64,000 nt of DNA from DASQUK01 sp963813485 (GCA_963813485.1 CAWEZE010000010.1:168373-232372); one strand, 5' to 3'. Counted from the stretch's first letter, positions 37,276 to 48,470 are shown. Program-made: numbers and translations. The notes: a model not told the origin generated them from the sequence alone.

Positions 37276-37341
37276 TCCCTACGGTGCCCATGACAGGAGC
37301 GTTCAGCTCATCGCGACAGCAAAGCCCAAGGGAGGGCATTC

Positions 37342-38382
37342 GTGGAGTTCATCAAGAAGCGCCGGCTGGCGTGGCTGGGGATCTTCGTGGCCTTCAGCCT
37401 GGTTGCAGCCGCATGCGGCGACGATGACGACGACACCACCAGCGGGGACTCGGGCGGGGACACCACCGAGGCTGGCGCCGACGTCTCCGGCTCGATCAAC
37501 ATCTCCGGGTCGTCGACCGTCGAGCCCATCACATCGCTGGCGGCGGAGGCCTTCACCGGCGAGAACGGCGACGTCGACATCGCCGTCGACGGTCCCGGCA
37601 CCGGCGACGGTTTCGAGCTGTTCTGCAACGGCGAGACCGACATCTCCGACGCCTCGCGGACCATCGACGAGGAGGAGGCCGCCGACTGCGAGGCCAACGG
37701 CATCGAGTACACCGAGCTGCAGGTGGGCTATGACGGCATGTCGGTGCTGACCAACGCCAACAACGCCGACGCGCCCGAGTGCCTCAGCTTCGCCGACCTC
37801 TACGCGCTGATCGGCCCGGAGTCCGAGGGATTCGACAACTGGTCGGATGCGCAGGCCATCGCCACGGAGCTGGGGTCTACCACGCAGTTCCCGGATGCAC
37901 CGCTGGAGCTCACGGGTCCCGGGACCGAGTCGGGCACCTACGACTCGTTCATCGAGATCGCCTTGGCCGACATCGCCGCCGAGCGCGGTCAGGCTGACGA
38001 CACAACTCGTCCCGACTACGCCTCCAGCGCCGACGACAACGTGATCATCCAGAACATCGAGGCGTCGGACACGTCGCTCGGATGGGTCGGCTTCGCATTC
38101 GCCGAGCAGGCTGGCGACCAGGTCACCGAAATCCCCGTCTCCGCGGAGCCCGGTGGCGACTGCGTCGCACCGGAGGCCGACACCATCTCCGACAACAGCT
38201 ACCCGCTGTCCCGCCCGCTGTTCATCTACCCCAGCACGGCGGCGGCCACCGATAACCCGGCCGTCGTACCGTTCGTCGACTTCTACCTCGACAACCTGGA
38301 CCAGTTCGTCGAGGAGGGCGGCTACGTGCCGATGCCCGACGATCAGGTCCAGGCCACCGTCACGGCTTGGGAGGGCCGCTGA
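37342..38382 (+). CDS. pstS: Phosphate ABC transporter substrate-binding lipoprotein
   Basis: 346 residues from GTG at 37342. A signal peptide with lipobox AAAC (Cys25), then a Asp/Ser/Gly-rich linker and the PstS fold: INISGSSTVEPITSLAAEAF (the phosphate-binding GSST), GFELFCNGETDISDASRTID, TGPGTESGTYDSF (second phosphate-binding loop). It captures phosphate outside the membrane. First gene of pstSCAB-phoU under a PHO box. Confidence 0.96.
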   Translation: MEFIKKRRLAWLGIFVAFSLVAAACGDDDDDTTSGDSGGDTTEAGADVSGSINISGSSTVEPITSLAAEAFTGENGDVDIAVDGPGTGDGFELFCNGETDISDASRTIDEEEAADCEANGIEYTELQVGYDGMSVLTNANNADAPECLSFADLYALIGPESEGFDNWSDAQAIATELGSTTQFPDAPLELTGPGTESGTYDSFIEIALADIAAERGQADDTTRPDYASSADDNVIIQNIEASDTSLGWVGFAFAEQAGDQVTEIPVSAEPGGDCVAPEADTISDNSYPLSRPLFIYPSTAAATDNPAVVPFVDFYLDNLDQFVEEGGYVPMPDDQVQATVTAWEGR

Positions 38383-38410
38383 TCGGCACCGGTACCCGGT
38401 GGGAATGTGC

Positions 38411-38443
38411 GGTGGGGCCCGGCTCTCGTAGCCTGGCCCCACC
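38411..38443. other. Intercistronic stem-loop between pstS and pstC
   Basis: GGTGGGGCC (38411-38419) pairs with GGCCCCACC (38435-38443) and GGCT with AGCC inside, closing a 5-base loop. Likely an mRNA-stabilising or attenuating hairpin that lets pstS be made in excess of the membrane subunits, as often seen in binding-protein operons. Confidence 0.55.
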
Positions 38444-38511
38444 GGCCCATCATCCGTCCCGTGGGTCCACGCCTGCCGTGATCCCGATCCCCAGCACGTA
38501 GAGGCCTGATC

Positions 38512-39456
38512 ATGGCGACCAGCACGCTTCCGCCGCCCGAGTCTCCGGTCGACCTCTCCGGCGACCCGCGCCGCCACCGCCGCGAGCGGATCATGGGCGT
38601 CATTTTCACCGGCGCGGCCGCCCTGTCGCTGGTCATCAGCGTGCTCATCTTGTGGTCCCTGTTCAGCAATGGGCTCGAGTTCTTCACCGACGTCGAGTGG
38701 TCGCGGGTCTTCGGCGCCGGCAGCTGGTCCCCGCGCCAGGGTGAGTTCGGGATCACGACGATCCTGGCGGGCAGCCTCATCGTGACCGGTATCGCCATGC
38801 TGGTGGCGGCCCCGCTTGGTCTGGGCGCGGCGATCTACCTGTCCGAGTACGCCCGGCCCCGTGTGCGCACCGTGCTCAAGCCGATCCTCGAGGTGCTGGC
38901 CGGCATCCCGTCGGTCGTGCTCGGGGTGTTCGCCCTCAACTGGATCGCGCCCGAGGTGGTCGGCCGCTTCTTCGGCGAGGAGAACAGCAGCGGCAGCATG
39001 ATGGCGGCCGGCATTGCCGTGGGCATTCTCACCATCCCGCTGGTCGCCTCGGTCTCGGAGGATGCCATGCGGGCGGTGCCCGGCAGCCTCCGCGAGGCTT
39101 CGGCTGGCGTAGGAGCGCGCCGCATGTCCACCACCGTGCGGGTCGTGTTGCCCGCGGCGGTGTCGGGCATCGTCGCGGCGCTGATCCTGGCGGTGTCGCG
39201 GGCCATCGGCGAGACGATGGTGGTGTTCATCGCCGGAGGCGCGGCCGACGCCGCGACCTACACGACCAACCCGCTCGACGGGAGCCTGACCATGACGGCA
39301 GCGATGGCCTCTCTGGCGGTCGGCACCGAGAATGTGCGCGGGGCCGGCCTGGCCGTTCCCAGCCTGTACTTCGTGGGCGTTGTGCTCTTCTTCTTCACGT
39401 TCGCCCTCAACCTGATCGCCAACCGTGTCGTGCGCCGAGTGCGCCTGGTCTACTAG
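38512..39456 (+). CDS. pstC: Phosphate ABC transporter permease PstC
   Basis: 314 residues, six TM helices. After a cytoplasmic N-terminus come GITTILAGSLIVTGIAMLVA, AAIYLSEYARPRVRTVLKPI, EVLAGIPSVVLGVFALNWI, and the EAA-like loop SLREASAGVGARRMSTTVRV. Pairs with PstA to form the phosphate channel. Confidence 0.96.
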   Translation: MATSTLPPPESPVDLSGDPRRHRRERIMGVIFTGAAALSLVISVLILWSLFSNGLEFFTDVEWSRVFGAGSWSPRQGEFGITTILAGSLIVTGIAMLVAAPLGLGAAIYLSEYARPRVRTVLKPILEVLAGIPSVVLGVFALNWIAPEVVGRFFGEENSSGSMMAAGIAVGILTIPLVASVSEDAMRAVPGSLREASAGVGARRMSTTVRVVLPAAVSGIVAALILAVSRAIGETMVVFIAGGAADAATYTTNPLDGSLTMTAAMASLAVGTENVRGAGLAVPSLYFVGVVLFFFTFALNLIANRVVRRVRLVY

Positions 39457-39472
39457 TCGCCGGGAGACAGCA

Positions 39473-40459
39473 ATGGCCTTCACAACCGTTGCGAGCAGCA
39501 GCGAGGCGGCAGTCGAGGCCAACGTCGCCGCTGCGCTCCGTGGGACTCGAGCGGACGTCCGGGGACGGGTGTTCGAGATCAGCCTGCTCCTGGCGCTCCT
39601 CGTGTCGCTGGTCATCCTCGCGGTGCTCATCTCGCGGGTGCTGATCGACGGAATGCCGGTCTACACCGACCGGGGCTGGAGGTTCCTCGACGGCAGCCTC
39701 TCGGGCAGCGCCGCGCGTGCGGGCATCTCCCAGGGCATCGTGGGCTCGTTCTGGATCGCCGTGGCCGTGGTCGTCATCGCGTTCCCGCTCGGCATCGGCG
39801 CCGCGATCTACCTCGAGGAGTACGCCCCGCGCAACCGGCTGACGTCCTTCATCGAGCTCAACATCCGCAACCTGGCCGGCGTGCCCTCGGTGGTCTACGG
39901 CCTCCTGGGCCTGGCCATCTTCGTCGAAGCCTTCAGCGGGTTCAGCGGCAACGGGGGCGTCGATCGGCGCACCCTGGCGGCGGCTTGCGTCACCTTGGCC
40001 GTGCTCGTACTGCCGATCGTCATCATCACGTCCGAAGAGGCCATCCGGGCGGTGCCGCAGGCCCTGCGCGAGGGCGCGTACGGCGTGGGCGCCACCCGTT
40101 GGGAGGTCATCCGCTCGGAGGTCCTCCCCTACGCGGCGCCCGGCATCCTCACGGGCGCGCTGCTCTCGATCGCCCGCGCGGTCGGCGAGGCGGCACCGTT
40201 GATAGTCGTGGGCGCGGTGACGGGGTTCTTCAGCCAGGGCGGTGGCCTCAATGTGGGCAACGTGGTCGACCCCGGTCACCTGACCGAGCGCTTCGTGGCC
40301 CTGCCATCGATCGTGACCACGTTTGCCAAGCAGCCGGACGAGGCGTTCCGGGTGGCGAACGCGTCGGCCACAATCATGGCCATGCTGGTGTTCGTGCTGC
40401 TCGTCAACTCCATCGCCATCATCCTCCGCAATCGCTTCGAGAAGAAGAGGACCGCATGA
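39473..40459 (+). CDS. pstA: Phosphate ABC transporter permease PstA
   Basis: 328 residues, six TM helices: FEISLLLALLVSLVILAVLI near the start, IYLEEYAPRNRLTSFIELNI, NLAGVPSVVYGLLGLAIFVE, and the coupling loop ALREGAYGVGATRWEVIRSE. Longer than many PstA by its N-terminal tail. Stop overlaps the pstB ATG by 4 bp. Confidence 0.96.
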   Translation: MAFTTVASSSEAAVEANVAAALRGTRADVRGRVFEISLLLALLVSLVILAVLISRVLIDGMPVYTDRGWRFLDGSLSGSAARAGISQGIVGSFWIAVAVVVIAFPLGIGAAIYLEEYAPRNRLTSFIELNIRNLAGVPSVVYGLLGLAIFVEAFSGFSGNGGVDRRTLAAACVTLAVLVLPIVIITSEEAIRAVPQALREGAYGVGATRWEVIRSEVLPYAAPGILTGALLSIARAVGEAAPLIVVGAVTGFFSQGGGLNVGNVVDPGHLTERFVALPSIVTTFAKQPDEAFRVANASATIMAMLVFVLLVNSIAIILRNRFEKKRTA

Positions 40460-41343
40460 CCGAGTCCGCCGGGACCCCAACCGTGACTGACAGACCCGAC
40501 ACGCCCCTCCCGCAGGGCCTCGAGGTGTCCGCATCAGCGCGGCCCGCGGCCGACGAGCTGCCCATCGTCTTCGACGTGCGCGACCTCAGTGCCTACTACG
40601 GGGACTTCCGCGCCGTGCGCGATGTCAACCTTGACGTCCGCGAGAACGAGATCACCGCGTTCATCGGTCCCTCCGGCTGCGGCAAGACCACGGTCATCCG
40701 CTGCTTCAACCGCATGAACGACCTCATCCTGGGCGCCCATGTCGAGGGCACGATCAATTACCACGGCGTGCCCCTCTACGGCCCGGGGGTCGATCCCGTC
40801 GAGGTCCGCCGCCGGATTGGGATGGTGTTCCAGAAGCCCAACCCATTCCCCAAGTCGATCTACGACAACGTGGGCTACGGCCCCCGCCTTTTTGGTATCA
40901 GGAAGCGGGCGCAGCTCGACGAGGTGGTCGAGTCGTCGCTGCACAAGGCGGCGCTGTGGGACGAGGTGAAGGACCGGCTCAAGGAGTCGGCCATGGGCCT
41001 CTCGGGCGGACAGCAGCAGCGGCTGTGCATCGCCCGCGCCATCGCCACCCGGCCCGACGTCGTGCTCATGGACGAGCCCTGCTCGGCGCTCGACCCCATC
41101 GCCACTGCCCGCATCGAGGACCTGATGCAGGAGATCAAGTCGGAGTTCACGATCGTGATCGTGACCCACAACATGCAACAGGCGGCCCGCGTGTCGGATG
41201 CCACGGCGTTCTTCTCGACCCAGGTCAACCCCGAATCCGACCGCCGCACCGGCTTCCTGGTCGAGTTCGACCGCACCGAGACGATCTTCTCCAACCCCTC
41301 CGACGAGCGCACCGAGAACTACATCACCGGGCGGTTCGGCTAG
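40456..41343 (+). CDS. pstB: Phosphate ABC transporter ATP-binding protein PstB
   Basis: 295 residues. About 35 extra N-terminal residues, then Walker A FIGPSGCGKTTVIRCFNRMN, Q-loop MVFQKPNPFPKSIYDNV, signature SGGQQQRLCIARAIA, Walker B VVLMDEPCSALDPIATARIE, H-loop IVTHNMQQAARVSD. The NDLI-G-VEGTINY region is typical of PstB. Confidence 0.97.
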   Translation: MTESAGTPTVTDRPDTPLPQGLEVSASARPAADELPIVFDVRDLSAYYGDFRAVRDVNLDVRENEITAFIGPSGCGKTTVIRCFNRMNDLILGAHVEGTINYHGVPLYGPGVDPVEVRRRIGMVFQKPNPFPKSIYDNVGYGPRLFGIRKRAQLDEVVESSLHKAALWDEVKDRLKESAMGLSGGQQQRLCIARAIATRPDVVLMDEPCSALDPIATARIEDLMQEIKSEFTIVIVTHNMQQAARVSDATAFFSTQVNPESDRRTGFLVEFDRTETIFSNPSDERTENYITGRFG

Positions 41344-41351
41344 GGGCCTCG

Positions 41352-42041
41352 ATGAGCACGTCGGAGCCCACGCCCATCCCGTTGCGGACCGCCTTCCAGG
41401 CGGAGCTCGACCAGCTGCGGCTACAGGTCGAGCTGATGGGCGTGCGCGTCGACCAGAACCTCGAATTGATGCGCGAGGCGCTGCGGTCGGGCGACGAGCA
41501 CCTGATGGATCAGGCGTTCAAGTCCGACGACGAGATCGACGCCATGCACCTCTCCCTGCTGGAGCGGTGCTACGGACTGCTGAATCGCGAGGCGCCCGTC
41601 GCCAGCGACCTGCGGTTCCTGGTGTCGGTGGTGCGGATCCTGTCCGAGTTCGAGCGGGTGGGCGACCTGGCGCTGCGGATCCTCAAGCTCACCCCCCAGG
41701 TCAACAGCCTGTCGAGCTGTGGGGCTCCCTGGGACATCGCCCTCACCATGGTCGACCTGGCGGTCGAGCAATACCGCACCGCCCTGCGCGCCTGGTCCGC
41801 GCAGGACCTCGGCCTGGCGAGCCAGCTCGCCGACCAGCGCCCGCCGGCCGAGACGTATCACGAGCGCCTGCTGGCCGAGCTGCAGCGCCTCCGGGGCCCC
41901 GAGTCGGCGGCGATGGCCATGGGCATCTACATCGTCGGGCAGGCCGCCGATCGCATCGCTGACCACGCCGCCATCATCGGTGCCCGCCTGCGCTACCTGA
42001 TCACCGGCGAGCCGGCGCACCTGGCGGCCGAGGTGCGGTGA
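41352..42041 (+). CDS. phoU: Phosphate signalling protein PhoU
   Basis: 229 residues, two three-helix bundles. LRTAFQAELDQLRLQVELMG, DEIDAMHLSLLERCYGLLN, PVASDLRFLVSVVRILSEFE and the second-domain repeat GIYIVGQAADRIADHAAII give the metal-binding E/D..D pairs. It links Pst activity to the SenX3/PhoR-like kinase and turns signalling off when phosphate is plentiful. 8 bp after pstB. Confidence 0.95.
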   Translation: MSTSEPTPIPLRTAFQAELDQLRLQVELMGVRVDQNLELMREALRSGDEHLMDQAFKSDDEIDAMHLSLLERCYGLLNREAPVASDLRFLVSVVRILSEFERVGDLALRILKLTPQVNSLSSCGAPWDIALTMVDLAVEQYRTALRAWSAQDLGLASQLADQRPPAETYHERLLAELQRLRGPESAAMAMGIYIVGQAADRIADHAAIIGARLRYLITGEPAHLAAEVR

Positions 42042-42312
42042 GCCGGCTTCGCCCGCCCGCCCCCCTCCGCTCGCGGGTCCTGTCGCCTCCGGTGGGGGGC
42101 TCCGACGCTGTGTCTCCCGCTCTCGGCGGCTTCGCCGCCGGGCCGCTCGGGCCCTGGCCGCCTTCGGCGCAACAGCGCCTCAAGCGGCCCCCCATCCTCA
42201 GCGCCACCCGCTCGCTACCCGCCCTGCGTCGGAGGCGAGGAAGCGGCCTCGGCCTCCGGCCGAGTCGGGTTCCCGGCAGAATTGTCGGGACGCCCGAGCC
42301 CCGGGAGGGCCG
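42042..42312. other. GC-rich spacer between phoU and surE
   Basis: 271 bases, over 75 percent GC, with many short complementary segments such as GGCGGCTTCGCCGCC (about 42125-42139). It includes the stretch GCCGGGCCGCTCGGGCCCTG, related to the spacer repeat family seen at 53.8 kb. No coding potential. Confidence 0.5.
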
Positions 42313-43251
42313 ATGAGAGTCCTGGTGACGAACGACGACGGCGTCGGCTCGCCCGGGTTGCACGCTCTGGCGCGGGCGCTGGTGGACGACGGACACGACG
42401 TGATCGTCGTCGCCCCCGACCGGGAGATGAGCGGCTCGGCGGCCGCCATCGGCCAGGTACACCTGGGGGAGGGCATCGACGCCGAGCGCGTCGACCTGCC
42501 TCGGCTCGACGGTGTGCCGGCCTACGCCGTCTCGGGACCGCCGGGGCTGTGCGTCCTGACGGCCCGCCTCGGCGGCTTCGGCGACCCGCCCGACCTGGTC
42601 GTCTCGGGCATCAATCCCGGCTGCAACACCGGCCGGGCGGTGCTGCACTCGGGCACCGTGGGGGCCGCGCTGACGGCCGCCAACTTCGGCTGCCGCGGCC
42701 TGGCCGTCAGCATCGACGTGTCGAGCCTTCACCTGCACGAACAGGCGAGGGGTACCGTCACGGTGGGCGACGGCGACCGGGCCCGGGCCGACGTGGTCGA
42801 GAGCTCCGAGATGGGGGACGATCCCGGGGCCCGCGGCCGGCTACGCGACATGTCCGGCGTCGCCTTCGACCGCCCCGCCGAGTGGGACACGGCCGCCGCG
42901 GTCGCCGCCTCGGCTGTGTCGTGGCTCGCAAGCGACGAGGCGCCACCGTGCACGGTGCTCAACGTCAACGTGCCCAACCTGACGCTCGACCGCCTGGAGG
43001 GAGCCCGGTCCGCGACGCTCGCTCCGTTCGGCACCGTGCGATCGTCCGTGGTCGAGGCCGCGCCCGACGGCGGGCGGCTGCAAATCGAGTTCCGCCCTAC
43101 GGACACGGAGCTGCCGCCGGATTCCGACACCGCCATCGTCGCCCAGGGCTTCGTGTCGGTGACCGCCCTCAGCGGCATCGGCATCGACGAGCGCGTCGAC
43201 GTGTCCGCCGTCCTCGACCTCGTGCCGACAGAGGACCGGAGGACGGCTTGA
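42313..43251 (+). CDS. surE: 5'/3'-nucleotidase SurE
   Basis: 312 residues. MRVLVTNDDGVGSPGLHALA (metal-binding DD), VVAPDREMSGSAAAI (metal Ser/Asn loop), DLVVSGINPGCNTGRAVLHS (SGIN) are the family signatures. It dephosphorylates nucleoside monophosphates and short polyphosphate, which fits the surrounding phosphate genes. The C-terminal part is a little longer than the E. coli protein (253). Confidence 0.95.
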   Translation: MRVLVTNDDGVGSPGLHALARALVDDGHDVIVVAPDREMSGSAAAIGQVHLGEGIDAERVDLPRLDGVPAYAVSGPPGLCVLTARLGGFGDPPDLVVSGINPGCNTGRAVLHSGTVGAALTAANFGCRGLAVSIDVSSLHLHEQARGTVTVGDGDRARADVVESSEMGDDPGARGRLRDMSGVAFDRPAEWDTAAAVAASAVSWLASDEAPPCTVLNVNVPNLTLDRLEGARSATLAPFGTVRSSVVEAAPDGGRLQIEFRPTDTELPPDSDTAIVAQGFVSVTALSGIGIDERVDVSAVLDLVPTEDRRTA

Positions 43252-43331
43252 ACCGCTGCTCCTCGGGGGTTTTCCCCGCGGAATCGGCGGCTCTGGCGGC
43301 CATTTCGCAAGCGAACGTCCGGGACTGCGCC

Positions 43332-44588
<1,257 letters not shown>

Positions 44589-44712
44589 CTGAGCGTCCCG
44601 CAGGGCGAGAGAGCGAGCCTTGTGCCCCAGCGGCCCGCCGCCGTAGGCGGCATGAGAAGACAACGCGCCTGAGCCCGAGCGGCCGGCTGCGAAGCAGCAT
44701 GAGCGGGGAGCA
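44589..44712. repeat. GC-rich spacer repeat between kinase and regulator genes
   Basis: The last 40 bp (44673-44712) match 24466-24505 with only a few changes, in both cases ending exactly at the ATG of the next gene. The first part (GAGCGTCCCGCAGGG...) resembles 24364 onward. The coding genes on each side would otherwise be close-packed as in other SenX3-RegX3 operons. Confidence 0.75.
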
Positions 44713-45435
44713 ATGAGTATCCCCGACGCCACCGTGTTCCTCGTCGAGGACGAGGACAGCTTCGTCGAGGCGCTCACCGTGGGCCTCAAGCGCGAGGGGT
44801 TCCGTGTGCAGGTGGCGCACGACGGCGCGGAGGCGCTCGAGCTGTTCGACGTCGTGAAGCCCGACCTGGTGCTGCTCGACGTGATGCTCCCCAAGATCTC
44901 GGGGGTGGACGTGTGCCGCGAGCTGCGGCGGCGCTCGGCGGTGCCGATCATCATGGTCACCGCCAAGGGGTCGGAGATCGACACCGTGGTCGGCCTGGAG
45001 GTCGGTGCCGACGACTACGTCACCAAGCCCTACCGGCTGCGCGAGCTGGTGGCGCGCATGCGGGCGGTGCTCCGCCGGCGGCCGCCGGACGCGGGGACGC
45101 GGGCGGCGTCGGGCGACGTGCTCGAGGTCGGCGATGTCCGGCTCGACCCCGAGCGCCACGAGGTGGAGATCCGCGGCGAGCAGGTGCGCCTGCCGCTCAA
45201 GGAGTTCGAGCTGCTCGAGATCCTGCTGTCGAACGCCGGGCGGGTGCTGCCCCGCGAGACGCTCATCGACCGGGTGTGGGGCACCGACTACGTCGGCGAC
45301 ACCAAGACCCTCGACGTGCACATCAAGCGCCTGCGGGCCAAGGTCGAGAAGGACCCGTCGGTACCCACCCGCATCGTCACCATCCGGGGCCTGGGCTACA
45401 AGTACGACACCCCGAAGACCGCCGCCACCGTCTGA
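44713..45435 (+). CDS. regX3: Response regulator, RegX3/PhoB type
   Basis: 240 residues. Receiver: VFLVEDEDSFVEALTVGLKR (acidic pocket), phospho-acceptor Asp56 in KPDLVLLDVMLPK, switch Thr in IIMVTAKG, Lys in YVTKPYRLREL. Winged-helix domain: LPLKEFELLEILLSNAGRVL, DTKTLDVHIKRLRAKVEKDP, IVTIRGLGYKYD. It should bind the PHO boxes before phoX and pstS. Confidence 0.94.
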   Translation: MSIPDATVFLVEDEDSFVEALTVGLKREGFRVQVAHDGAEALELFDVVKPDLVLLDVMLPKISGVDVCRELRRRSAVPIIMVTAKGSEIDTVVGLEVGADDYVTKPYRLRELVARMRAVLRRRPPDAGTRAASGDVLEVGDVRLDPERHEVEIRGEQVRLPLKEFELLEILLSNAGRVLPRETLIDRVWGTDYVGDTKTLDVHIKRLRAKVEKDPSVPTRIVTIRGLGYKYDTPKTAATV

Positions 45436-45596
45436 CCGCCGGCACACCACGCACCGAGTGCCGGGGAGGCCGGGCGGGGGGTGCGCGGGGCAGAGGCTGC
45501 AGCCGGAGCCCTCCGCTGTCGCTCGATCCGTGCTTCGCCGGGCGAGCGACCGGAGATCGACGCCGCCGAAGGCGGCGGCCGTAGTGGTGGGGGAGG

Positions 45597-45627
45597 TCGA
45601 GGGGGGAGGGTTTCCCTCCCCCCTCGA
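45597..45627. terminator. Perfect 14-bp hairpin with 3-base loop
   Basis: TCGAGGGGGGAGGG (45597-45610) pairs with CCCTCCCCCCTCGA (45614-45627). It lies between the regulator gene and the MFS gene, 25 bp before the MFS ATG, so it either ends the phosphate transcript or acts in the MFS leader. Confidence 0.6.
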
Positions 45628-45651
45628 AACCGTCCGTTACCCTCGCTCGTG

Positions 45652-47200
45652 ATGGCGACCAACGCCGGCGACCCTGGGTGGCAGCCGCTGGGCCAGCCCA
45701 AGCGCACGGGTGCGGCTGCGTTCGTCGTCACGCCCTTCACCCGGTTGGCCCGGACCCACGCCGCCACCGTTGCCGGCGACACGCTGATCACGCTGGCCCT
45801 GGCCGATTCGCTGTTCCTGTCGATCGACCCCGACGCGGCCCGCTCCCGGGTCGCGCTCTACCTGGCGCTCACGATGGCTCCGTTCGCGGTGGTGGCGCCG
45901 CTGATCGGTCCGACGCTCGACCGCGTCAAGGGCGGGCGTCGCTGGATGGTGATCGTCGCCAACGCGCTGCGGGCCGTGCTCGCGATCCTGATGATCCGCG
46001 ACATCGACAGCCTGCTGCTGTTCCCCGAGGCGTTTGCGGTGCTGGTGCTGTCGAAGAGCTACCACGTGGCCAAGTCGGCCATCGTGCCCACGGTCGTGCG
46101 ATCCGACGACGAGCTGGTGGAGGCCAACGCGAAGCTGTCGTTCCTGTCGGGTGTCGTGACCTTCGCGGCGGCCATCCCGGCCGGCATCGCCGCGACCATC
46201 GCCGGGAGCGAGGCCGTGCTCGTTCTGGCGGCGGCCGCGTGCGCGGTGGCTGCCGTGCTCGGCGTCCGGATCCCCGCCACGCAGGTCGCCGAAGACGACA
46301 CGTCGCAGACCGAACGCGACGAGCTGCGGGGCGGCGGCATCGTCCTGGCGGCCTCGGCCATGGGGCTCATGCGCGGCATCGTCGGCTTCCTCACGTTCCT
46401 GATCGCCTTCTACCTGCGCGGCACCGGCGCCGCCGCCTGGGAGTTCGGCCTGGTGCTGGCGGCGAGCGGCGTCGGGTCGCTGCTCGGAGCGCTGGTGGCC
46501 CCGGCGATGCGGCGGGCCAGTGTCGCCGAGGAGCGGATCGTGCAGATCGTTCTGGGCATCACCACGGTTGCGGCGGTGCTGGCGGCCTGGACCGGCGGCC
46601 TGGCGGCGGCGGCCACCCTGGCAGCGTGCGTCGGGGTCTCGGCCAGCAGCGCCAAGCTGGCGTTCGACTCGGTGGTGCAACGCGACGCCCCCGACGCCAA
46701 CCGGGGCCGGTCGTTCGCCAAGTTCGAGACCCGTTTCCAGCTCACATGGGTAGTCGGCGCGTTCATCCCGGTGATCGTGTCGATCCCGGTGCAGATCGGC
46801 TTCCTCGTCGTGGCTGCGTGCGGCGGGTTCGCACTGTTCTCCTACGTTGCGGGGCTGCGGGCGCTCGGCCGGGGCCAGCTCCCCGCCCAGCGCCCGAACC
46901 CCGTGGTCCGCCGCATCCAGGCGGCCGTCGAGGCCCGCCGCCGCGGGCGAGGGGGGCGAGGGCGTCGAGAGCGAGCGGGTCCCCACTTCGCCGGTGCCGC
47001 CGGGCCCGTCGGCGCGTCCACCGGCGCCGCCCCCGCCGCCCCCGCCACCGCCGCCGCTCTACGACGGCGCCCGGGACCTCGACGCCACCGATGTGGACGC
47101 GACGACGCCGGACCGCGACGATCCTGACAGCCACCGCGGCAGCAACGGTGGGCCCGAGCGCGACCGCACCGTGATCATCGACCCCACGAAGCTGCAGTAG
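45652..47200 (+). pseudogene. Major facilitator superfamily transporter, frameshifted near the C-terminus
   Basis: From ATG 45652 the first 430 residues are a typical MFS protein with about 12 TM segments (VALYLALTMAPFAVVAPLIG, ALVAPAMRRASVAEERIVQI, FETRFQLTWVVGAFIPVIVS). At the start of the C-terminal cytoplasmic tail, in the G run at 46951-46956, one extra G moves the frame. In the +1 frame the tail reads GEGGEGVESERVPTSPVPPG, a Pro run, then ERDRTVIIDPTKLQ and a stop at 47200. As written the original frame ends at 47127 with a poor-looking sequence. This is probably an assembly error in a homopolymer. Substrate unknown. Confidence 0.8.
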
Positions 47201-47216
47201 CAGGAGTGCGGCGGGA

Positions 47217-48470
47217 TCACTCCGCGGGGAGATCGGGCAGCTCGATGCGCGCCAGCCACAGGCCCGGGGCGTCGACCTCCGGCGGGCTGGGGATCATTCG
47301 CTCGCTCTCCCACAGCCGGGCGAGTCCCTCGGGTCCTGCCCGTTCGATCACGCCGGCGACGAACCGCGAGCCGCGGTCGTAGGTCGCCTGGGTGAGCTCG
47401 AGGCCGAGAAGCCGCTCGACGAACCGGTCGGCCTCGGCGGTCTCCACGCGTCGCCTCCGCAGCGCCTCGGTCAGCATCCCGTAGCTGCTGATGAGCTTGG
47501 CGCCCACGTCGTCCATCACGTGGTCGACCACCCCGACCACCACGGCCACCAGCGCCTCGAGCTGCGGGAGCAGCGCCCGCTGCTCGTCCGACTGGATCGC
47601 ACCCAACAGCGCCCCGGGGTCGCCGAGGACCTCTTGCAGCCCGGCCAATGACTCGGGACCACCGCTGAGGTCGACCTCGCCGAGGTGCTCCTCGAGCGCA
47701 CCAGGATCGGTCCGGAAGCTGGTCGTATAGCGCGTCAGCAGAAGTTCGAGCCGCTCGCGCACGTGAGGCACGCCCAGCACGGTGTGGTGGGCGATCTCGT
47801 GGAGGCAGATCCACAGCCGCAGGTCGTCGGCAGGCAGGCTCCACTCCTCGCCGAAGGCGTCGAGGTTCGGCACCAGGATCAGCAACTCGTCGGACGGCGT
47901 CCGGGGGATCGGGAGGTCGTACTGGCCGAACGACCTGCGGGCCAGGTGACCGACCATCGATCCGGCGGTCATGGCCACCATCATCGGCTGCATCGCCTGG
48001 ATCATCGGGCCGAGGATCGCGGCGAGCTGATCGTCGGGATCCTGACCCAGGCCCGCGTCGTCACCGAGGTCGAGCTCGCTGCCCACGCCACCCGGTCCAC
48101 CAAGCCCGCCAACGTCGGGCGAGCCGAGGGATCCGGCGAGCTTCTCGAGCAGCGGCCGGTAATCCTCGAGGGTGCGCTGGGCCCAGTGGCCCCGGTTCAC
48201 GGGCAGGACCTTGAGCTCGCGCCCGGTCATGGTGGTGGACAGTCCGGTGACGTTGGCGACATGGAGCTCCGCGACCCGGGCCAGCTGCTCGAGCTTGATG
48301 CGCTCGATCGGATCGACGTTGGGCTCGCTCTGGTTGTCGGTCGCGACGGCCAGTGCGAGGCTGCGGGCGGCGTCCCAGGGCACTCCGCGCCCGCCCTGTC
48401 CGAAGAGCCTGGCGAGGTCACCGAACGGGGGGAACCCCTCGAACGGGTTGGGAGAGCCGGGATCGCTCAT
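47217..48470 (-). CDS. Zinc-dependent metalloprotease-like protein (DUF2342)
   Basis: 417 residues. The zincin motif HEIAHHTVLG appears near residue 225 in LRLWICLHEIAHHTVLGVPH, and the N-terminal conserved NVTGLSTTMTGRELKVLPVN (W...R context) marks the DUF2342 family, long annotated as associated with F420 biosynthesis. In mycobacteria its gene lies beside PDZ-Lon and UPF0182 genes, and here both occur 9-13 kb away. Long helical C-terminus. Physiological substrate not known. Confidence 0.88.
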   Translation of the reverse strand: MSDPGSPNPFEGFPPFGDLARLFGQGGRGVPWDAARSLALAVATDNQSEPNVDPIERIKLEQLARVAELHVANVTGLSTTMTGRELKVLPVNRGHWAQRTLEDYRPLLEKLAGSLGSPDVGGLGGPGGVGSELDLGDDAGLGQDPDDQLAAILGPMIQAMQPMMVAMTAGSMVGHLARRSFGQYDLPIPRTPSDELLILVPNLDAFGEEWSLPADDLRLWICLHEIAHHTVLGVPHVRERLELLLTRYTTSFRTDPGALEEHLGEVDLSGGPESLAGLQEVLGDPGALLGAIQSDEQRALLPQLEALVAVVVGVVDHVMDDVGAKLISSYGMLTEALRRRRVETAEADRFVERLLGLELTQATYDRGSRFVAGVIERAGPEGLARLWESERMIPSPPEVDAPGLWLARIELPDLPAE

